DNA of 53,873 nt from CAVVXX01 sp052389895 (GTDB taxonomy: Bacteria > Pseudomonadota > Alphaproteobacteria > Micropepsales > Micropepsaceae). The stretch lies in assembly GCA_052389895.1 (NCBI GenBank), contig JBQTHM010000047.1, forward strand, positions 1 through 53,873. Direction: 5' to 3'. Positions 49,933 through 53,873 of the stretch are shown piece by piece; within the stretch, counting starts at the first letter, position 1; each line of letters starts with the position of its first letter. The translations under genes and the position numbers were made by a program. The notes beneath the pieces were generated by a model. The model made no database searches. It had not been told where the DNA came from and saw only the letters and a program-made list of their open reading frames with translations.

Positions 49933-50868
49933 ATGCACGAAGGCGTGCACTTGCGCGATGCGCACGAACATGGCCGCCACGGGGAACACGTCTTTCTCGG
50001 CGAAGGCCATGCGCGCGCCCAGTCGCGCACCCTCATCGTCACCTGGCTCACCGCCGCCTTCATGGTGGTGGAGGTCGTGGCGGGCCTCGTCTTCGGTTCG
50101 ATGGCATTGCTTGCCGACGGCGTGCACATGGCGACACATGCGGGCGCGCTGGGACTCGCCGCAGGCGCCTATTGGCTGGCGCGACGGCACGCGCGCGATA
50201 CGCGCTTCACCTTCGGCTCGGGCAAGTTCGGCGACCTCGCGGCGTTCGCCAGCGCGCTCGTTCTCGGCCTGATCGGCATCGGCGTCGGCGTCGAATCGGT
50301 CATGCGCCTCTATGCGCCCGTCGAAATCCAATACCTCGAAGCGATAATCGTTGCCGCGCTCGGTCTGCTTCTCAACATCGTCTGCGCCCTTCTTCTGCGC
50401 GAACCGGGGACGCACGGTCACGCACACCCGCATCGCGACCACAACTTGCGGGCGGCCTATCTCCATGTGCTTGCCGATGCGGCGACGTCGGTCCTTGCCG
50501 TCGTGGCGCTAATGGCCGGCCTGTGGCTTGGCGCAGGCTTCCTCGATCCCGCGGTCGGGCTCGTCGGCGCGGTAATGATCGTGCGCTGGTCCTGGCAGCT
50601 GATGCGGGACAGCGCACTCGTCCTGCTCGATGCCGAGGACGACCCCCGCCTTGCGCGCGACATCCGCGACACGCTCAACGAAATGGGCGTGAGCGTGTCC
50701 GACCTCCATCTCTGGCGGGTTGGCCCGGGGCATCGCGCGCTCATTGTTTCCATCGTGAGCGCGAATGCGCGCGCGCCCGACGAGTTCAAGACCGCGCTGG
50801 CACAACGCTATCGCGGCCTGAGCCACGTCACCGTCGAAGTGACCGTTTGCGGCGACTGCGCGCCCTAA
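49933..50868 (+). CDS. Cation diffusion facilitator, DmeF-like
   Basis: 311 residues from the ATG at 49933; an in-frame TTG at 49927 is another possible start. A His-rich N-terminus (MHEGVHLRDAHEHGRHGEH) is followed by six membrane helices. The helix-2 metal site is DGVHMATHAGAL, with histidine where the zinc-type CDFs have aspartate, which is typical of the DmeF cobalt/nickel branch. The helix-5 site is HVLADAATS. A second His-rich loop (EPGTHGHAHPHRDHN) precedes it, and a C-terminal cytoplasmic domain ends the protein. It exports divalent cations in exchange for protons. It shares a 4-nt stop overlap with the convergent membrane-protein gene. Confidence 0.85.
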   Translation: MHEGVHLRDAHEHGRHGEHVFLGEGHARAQSRTLIVTWLTAAFMVVEVVAGLVFGSMALLADGVHMATHAGALGLAAGAYWLARRHARDTRFTFGSGKFGDLAAFASALVLGLIGIGVGVESVMRLYAPVEIQYLEAIIVAALGLLLNIVCALLLREPGTHGHAHPHRDHNLRAAYLHVLADAATSVLAVVALMAGLWLGAGFLDPAVGLVGAVMIVRWSWQLMRDSALVLLDAEDDPRLARDIRDTLNEMGVSVSDLHLWRVGPGHRALIVSIVSANARAPDEFKTALAQRYRGLSHVTVEVTVCGDCAP

Positions 50869-51266
50869 GACTTGTTGCGTTTGGCGAACAGCAATCCCGC
50901 CCAGATCGCCGGAGCGATCAGTGCGACTGCGCCGAGCGCCGCCATCCAGGCGGGATGGGGAATGTTCGTCATCGTCCAGGCGCCGCCCGCCAAGAGGACG
51001 GCCGCAACCGCGATAGCGGGCCAAAGCCTGCGCGTGAGCCAGCTTGCCAGCGCGCCGCCACCGAAGCTCGCGACCCCCCAGGAGATGAGCACGCCAATCT
51101 TGGCGGCGAGCGGCAGGCGCTCGACCAGTTGGCCGAGCTGCGCCGGATCGCTGGTGTCGATGTCGGGCGGCGCGGGAAAAAGCAGGCCGTTGGCGGTTTC
51201 CAGTATGAAGACGAGCGCAATGCCTGCGGCGATGCCGGCAGCCGTTCCCAAAATAAGGCGCAACAT
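50865..51266 (-). CDS. Four-helix membrane protein of unknown function
   Basis: 133 residues. Hydrophobic segments are at LRLILGTAAGIAAGIALVFIL, IGVLISWGVASFGGGALASW, LWPAIAVAAVLLAGGAWTM and WMAALGAVALIAPAIWAGLL, with a short periplasmic or cytoplasmic loop rich in Asp and Pro (PAPPDIDTSDPAQ). The ATG overlaps the stop of the upstream DUF4282 gene by one base, so the two are co-translated. I do not assign a family. Confidence 0.75.
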   Translation of the reverse strand: MLRLILGTAAGIAAGIALVFILETANGLLFPAPPDIDTSDPAQLGQLVERLPLAAKIGVLISWGVASFGGGALASWLTRRLWPAIAVAAVLLAGGAWTMTNIPHPAWMAALGAVALIAPAIWAGLLFAKRNKS

Positions 51267-51538
51267 CACGCGCCCCTCTGGCTTGCCAGCGCGCCCAGGC
51301 GCTCGTTGATGGAAAAAATCACCATCCACAACTCGCAAACGATGCGCCAGGCAAGCAAGCCAACGACGCCGGTCAGTGCCGCGACGAAGAAATGCACGAT
51401 GCCGCTGCCGAAGCCGAGCCCCATGAACATGCTCCACACGGTCCAGAGCAGGATGAGCACCAGCCCCACCCAATAGACGAACTTGATCAGCGTGGGCGCG
51501 ATCATCTTGTCGAAGTTGAGGAAGTCCTGTGTCTCCAT
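51266..51538 (-). CDS. DUF4282 membrane protein
   Basis: 90 residues with GGAGG about 6 nt before the ATG. Two long hydrophobic helices (TLIKFVYWVGLVLILLWTVW and GIVHFFVAALTGVVGLLAWR) and the ending ELWMVIFSINERLGAL match the DUF4282 pattern. In that family the first residues resemble a receptor of inner-membrane multiprotein assemblies, but no function is established. It is the first of a two-gene unit. Confidence 0.85.
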   Translation of the reverse strand: METQDFLNFDKMIAPTLIKFVYWVGLVLILLWTVWSMFMGLGFGSGIVHFFVAALTGVVGLLAWRIVCELWMVIFSINERLGALASQRGA

Positions 51539-51589
51539 GGCGTGCCTCCGTTTGCGCCGAGGCTATGCCAAGCCCGCAGAAACGACAAA

Positions 51590-51607
51590 GGCCGCCCAAG
51601 GGCGGCC
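51590..51607 (-). terminator. Terminator of rpsU
   Basis: GGCCGCCC and GGGCGGCC form an 8-bp perfect stem with a 2-nt loop. On the minus strand it is followed by TTTGTCGTTT. It lies 26 bp after the rpsU stop and insulates rpsU from the DUF4282 unit. Confidence 0.8.
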
Positions 51608-51633
51608 CCACACAGATCACGAGTTAGCGCAGG

Positions 51634-51846
51634 TTATTTCGGGATCAGCCCCTCGCGCTGCATGCGCTTGCGCTGGAGCTTGCGGTAGCGGCGAATGGCT
51701 TCGGCCCGCTCGCGCGCGCGCTTTTCCGACGGTTTCTCGTAATGGCCTCTCAGTTTCATCTCGCGGAAGATGCCTTCCCTCTGCATCTTCTTTTTCAGCG
51801 CCTTGAGCGCCTGGTCGATGTTGTTGTCGCGAACGATGATCTGCAA
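51634..51846 (-). CDS. rpsU: 30S ribosomal protein S21
   Basis: 70 residues, with the family sequence MQIIVRDNNIDQALKALKKK and a basic C-terminus. S21 is needed for initiation on mRNAs with a Shine-Dalgarno sequence. The start is TTG at 51846, which is uncommon, with AGGAG about 8 nt upstream. No in-frame ATG lies near. The normal alphaproteobacterial S21 begins at the same residue. Confidence 0.95.
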   Translation of the reverse strand: MQIIVRDNNIDQALKALKKKMQREGIFREMKLRGHYEKPSEKRARERAEAIRRYRKLQRKRMQREGLIPK

Positions 51847-51881
51847 AAGCTGCTCCTTTGGGCCTCGTTTAGGGGCGCGGC

Positions 51882-51910
51882 TAGATAGCAGAGGGCCCCT
51901 ATTATGTCCA
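51882..51910 (-). promoter_or_regulatory. Promoter of rpsU
   Basis: On the minus strand TGGACA (51905-51910) and TATCTA (51882-51887) are separated by 17 bp, 35 bp upstream of the rpsU start. Confidence 0.5.
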
Positions 51911-51956
51911 CCCCGCCTTGCCGCAACTCACGCGCACTCCTATCACTCGTTTTCGC

Positions 51957-52448
51957 ATGAACATCGCATTGCTTCCGGCTACGCCCGTTTTGCTGCGCGC
52001 GCTCATTGCGGAACCCGCGTCCGCGCTTGCGAAAATCTGCGCGAATGGCGCAGAGGTGCGGGACATCGTTCTCGGCGTGAGCAAGGCTACACTTGCGCTT
52101 TACGAACGCACCGGCGGCCAGGAACCCTGGATCGGCTATTTCGCCAAGGACGATGAACGCCTTGTGGGCGTGTGCTCCTTCACCGGCCCGCCCCGGAACG
52201 GGGAAGTGGAAATCGCGTATTTCACCTTTCCTCCCTTCGAAGGGCGGGGCGTTGCCACCGCCATGACCGGCGCGCTGATCGAACTTGCCTGGCGCGATCA
52301 CGCGCTGCGATCGCTCATCGCCTTTACCTTGCCCGAAACCAACGCCTCGACGCGTGTGCTCGAGAAACACGGCTTCACCCGCGACGGGACCGCCAGCGAT
52401 CCCGAGGCGGGCGAGGTGTGGCGCTGGCGTCTCAAGCGCCCGCTTTGA
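51957..52448 (+). CDS. GNAT family N-acetyltransferase
   Basis: 163 residues from the ATG at 51957. The acetyl-CoA-binding motif A appears as EGRGVATAMTGALIELAW, with the R/Q-x-x-G-x-A signature as GRGVAT. The following strand-helix NASTRVLEKHGFTRDGT is the RimJ/RimL-type motif B that starts with Asn. The substrate is unknown. A ribosome-binding site is not clear. It precedes def on the same strand, with a 31-bp gap. Confidence 0.88.
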   Translation: MNIALLPATPVLLRALIAEPASALAKICANGAEVRDIVLGVSKATLALYERTGGQEPWIGYFAKDDERLVGVCSFTGPPRNGEVEIAYFTFPPFEGRGVATAMTGALIELAWRDHALRSLIAFTLPETNASTRVLEKHGFTRDGTASDPEAGEVWRWRLKRPL

Positions 52449-52479
52449 CCCCATTCGAACTCCAACCGATAGTAGCGCC

Positions 52480-53034
52480 ATGGCCATCCTGAAAATCGCC
52501 CGCATGGGACATCCGGTGCTCACACGCGCGGCCGAGCCGGTCGCCAATCCTTCGGCGCCGGAAATCCGCAAGCTTGTCGCCGACATGATCGAGACCATGA
52601 ACGATGCCAATGGCGCTGGCCTTGCCGCGCCGCAAGTGCATGTGCCGCTGCGCGTGATTGTATTCGCGGCGCCGGAGGGGCGTTCCGATCCCAATTTGAA
52701 CGAGGACGAACGCTTCGATCACATCGCGCCGCTGACCGTGCTGATCAATCCCGAAATGGAGATCATGGACGAGACAAAGGAAGGCATGTGGGAGGGCTGC
52801 CTCTCTGTGCCCGAGATGCGCGGCTGGGTGGAGCGCGCTTCTTACGTCCGCTACCGCGGTTACGATCTCGAGGGCCGGCGCATCCAGCGCACCGCGCGCG
52901 GGTTCCATGCCCGCGTGATCCAGCACGAATGCGACCATATCCGGGGCGTTCTCTATCCCCATTGCATGGACGACCGCAAAAAGCTCATCTTCGAAAGCGA
53001 GATCCATCATCATCTCAAACGGGCGCCCGAATGA
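52480..53034 (+). CDS. def: Peptide deformylase
   Basis: 184 residues. It removes the formyl group from the N-terminal methionine of new proteins. The three motifs are complete: GAGLAAPQ (45-52), EGCLSVP (105-111) with C107, and QHECDH (148-153) with H149, H153 and catalytic E150. It has the iron/zinc site of a functional enzyme. The ATG at 52480 begins the standard MAILKIARMGHPVL. Its stop overlaps the ATG of the COQ9 gene (ATGA). Confidence 0.96.
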   Translation: MAILKIARMGHPVLTRAAEPVANPSAPEIRKLVADMIETMNDANGAGLAAPQVHVPLRVIVFAAPEGRSDPNLNEDERFDHIAPLTVLINPEMEIMDETKEGMWEGCLSVPEMRGWVERASYVRYRGYDLEGRRIQRTARGFHARVIQHECDHIRGVLYPHCMDDRKKLIFESEIHHHLKRAPE

Positions 53035-53693
53035 CCGCGAAGGACCCCGCCGACATTCGCGAAGCAGTGCTGAAAGCCGCACTGCCGGAAATCGACCGCG
53101 ACGGATTCACCGACGACGTGCTTACGCGCGCGGGGCGCGCCGCCGGCTTCAAGCCCATCGAAGTCAACAGCGCGTTCCCCAGCGGCGCGGCGGGCCTTGT
53201 CGAAGAGTTTTCCAACTGGGCGGATGCGCGCATGGCGTCGCGCATGAAACGGGCAGAAGAAAAAGGAACGCGCGCCCGCGTGACTGCCGCCGTGCGGGCC
53301 CGGCTCGAGGCCATGGCGCCGCACAAGGAGGCGGCGCGCCGCGCGGCGTTCTTTCTCGCCATGCCGCAGAACGCAGTGCTGGCCACAAGGCTGCTCTATC
53401 GCACGGTGGACGCCATGTGGCGGGCGGCGGGCGACCGCTCCACCGATTTCAGCTTCTATACCAAGCGGGCGACCTTGGCCGGCGTCTATGGCGCAACGCT
53501 TCTTTACTGGCTGGGCGACACCTCGGAGGATCATCGCAATACATGGCCGTTCCTGCATCACCGGATTTCCGACGTGATGTCGTTCGAGAAATTCAAGCAG
53601 ACCGCGCGCGAGGCGTTCGCCCAGCTGCCCGATCCCTTCGGGCTGTTCTCGGCCTGGCGGCCCGGTACGCACGACAAACACACGCGCGACTGA
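53031..53693 (+). CDS. COQ9 family protein (ubiquinone biosynthesis)
   Basis: 220 residues. COQ9 is a lipid-binding protein of TetR-like fold that presents ubiquinone intermediates to COQ7 in mitochondria and in related alphaproteobacteria. The fold shows as DIREAVLKAALPEI, ARVTAAVRARLEAM and the lipid-site region WRAAGDRSTDFSFYTKRATLAGVYGATLLYWLGDTSED, the most conserved part of the family. It is a four-base overlap downstream of def. Its presence supports an alphaproteobacterial origin. Confidence 0.93.
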   Translation: MTAKDPADIREAVLKAALPEIDRDGFTDDVLTRAGRAAGFKPIEVNSAFPSGAAGLVEEFSNWADARMASRMKRAEEKGTRARVTAAVRARLEAMAPHKEAARRAAFFLAMPQNAVLATRLLYRTVDAMWRAAGDRSTDFSFYTKRATLAGVYGATLLYWLGDTSEDHRNTWPFLHHRISDVMSFEKFKQTAREAFAQLPDPFGLFSAWRPGTHDKHTRD

Positions 53694-53839
53694 AAGCCAA
53701 ATTCGCGCTTTTTTTGCCGCGCAGGCGCACCTCTCCCGCCCACGGGAACGCACACAAACTTTAGCGTCTTCGGCACTTGCGGGCGCGATAGCTGTGCATG
53801 CGCGCGGCCATCGGCACGCTCGTTGATGCAGTCATAGTT

Positions 53840-53855
53840 TGTTTCACGTGAAACG
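53840..53855. other. parS-type ParB-binding site
   Basis: TGTTTCACGTGAAACG matches the bacterial parS consensus TGTTTCACGTGAAACA at fifteen of sixteen bases. Its core GTTTCACGTGAAAC (53841-53854) is a perfect 14-bp palindrome. parS sites cluster near the replication origin and are bound by ParB during chromosome segregation. The contig ends 18 bp further on. Confidence 0.85.
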
Positions 53856-53873
53856 TTTTCGGATTCTCTGTTG

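Overview
This window is a piece of an alphaproteobacterial chromosome with GC-rich coding sequence. The evidence is a CpdR-type response regulator, a COQ9 ubiquinone protein encoded next to peptide deformylase, a three-subunit proton-pumping transhydrogenase preceded by an aa3-oxidase subunit IV gene, an FnrN-type Crp/Fnr regulator, TypA, a 41-residue L36 and an alphaproteobacterial S21. A Micropepsales/Rhizomicrobium-like lineage would fit, but the order cannot be fixed from the sequence alone. No insertion sequence, prophage, integrase or CRISPR array was seen.

Layout. 1-160 is a contig edge with implausible poly-G/poly-C runs. 161-5.5 kb holds small metabolic and envelope genes: a PGM1-like ATP-grasp ligase, GFA/CENP-V protein, dodecin, CPBP protease, exported peroxiredoxin, a lipoprotein, a membrane protein and a DnaQ-like exonuclease. 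5.5-9.1 kb holds the initiator tRNA, an oxygen-sensing Fnr-type regulator with a perfect Fnr box in its own promoter, a 93-residue orphan that may belong to its regulon, and molybdate transport genes modB and modC without modA. 9.1-22.8 kb is an envelope block: a secreted protein with a possible Cys-His-Asp triad, a TonB-ExbB-ExbD-ExbD-TPR-TPR operon, a DUF6600 protein with an 81-bp tandem repeat, threonine aldolase, a large autotransporter and an HSL-type hydrolase. 22.9-24.2 kb holds two small heat-shock proteins with a heat-shock-like promoter and a structured leader. 24.2-32.8 kb holds a lipase, typA, a short beta-carbonic-anhydrase-like protein, a GT4 glycosyltransferase, an N-formylglutamate amidohydrolase, cpdR, a PiuC-type dioxygenase and a sulfotransferase-like protein. 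After tRNA-Val comes a cell-wall block: alpha-2-macroglobulin plus PbpC, and on the opposite strand an MltB-type transglycosylase. 41.7-45.8 kb holds rpmJ, a TPR protein, pyruvate kinase, a DUF1036 protein and a sigma-54 activator. 46.1-49.9 kb is the pnt operon. The end holds a DmeF-like metal exporter, two small membrane proteins, rpsU, a GNAT acetyltransferase, def and COQ9.

The most unusual area is the pnt operon. A roughly 206-bp element with terminal inverted repeats sits between pntAA and pntAB and supplies the pntAB ribosome-binding site. PntAB carries an in-frame, low-GC insert of about 50 residues between membrane helices. A low-GC membrane-protein gene of unknown family is wedged between pntAB and pntB. 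Other points of interest are a parS-type ParB site at the right edge, which suggests proximity to the replication origin, the Fnr boxes, the variant initiator tRNA, and five convergent gene pairs that share 4-nt stop overlaps.
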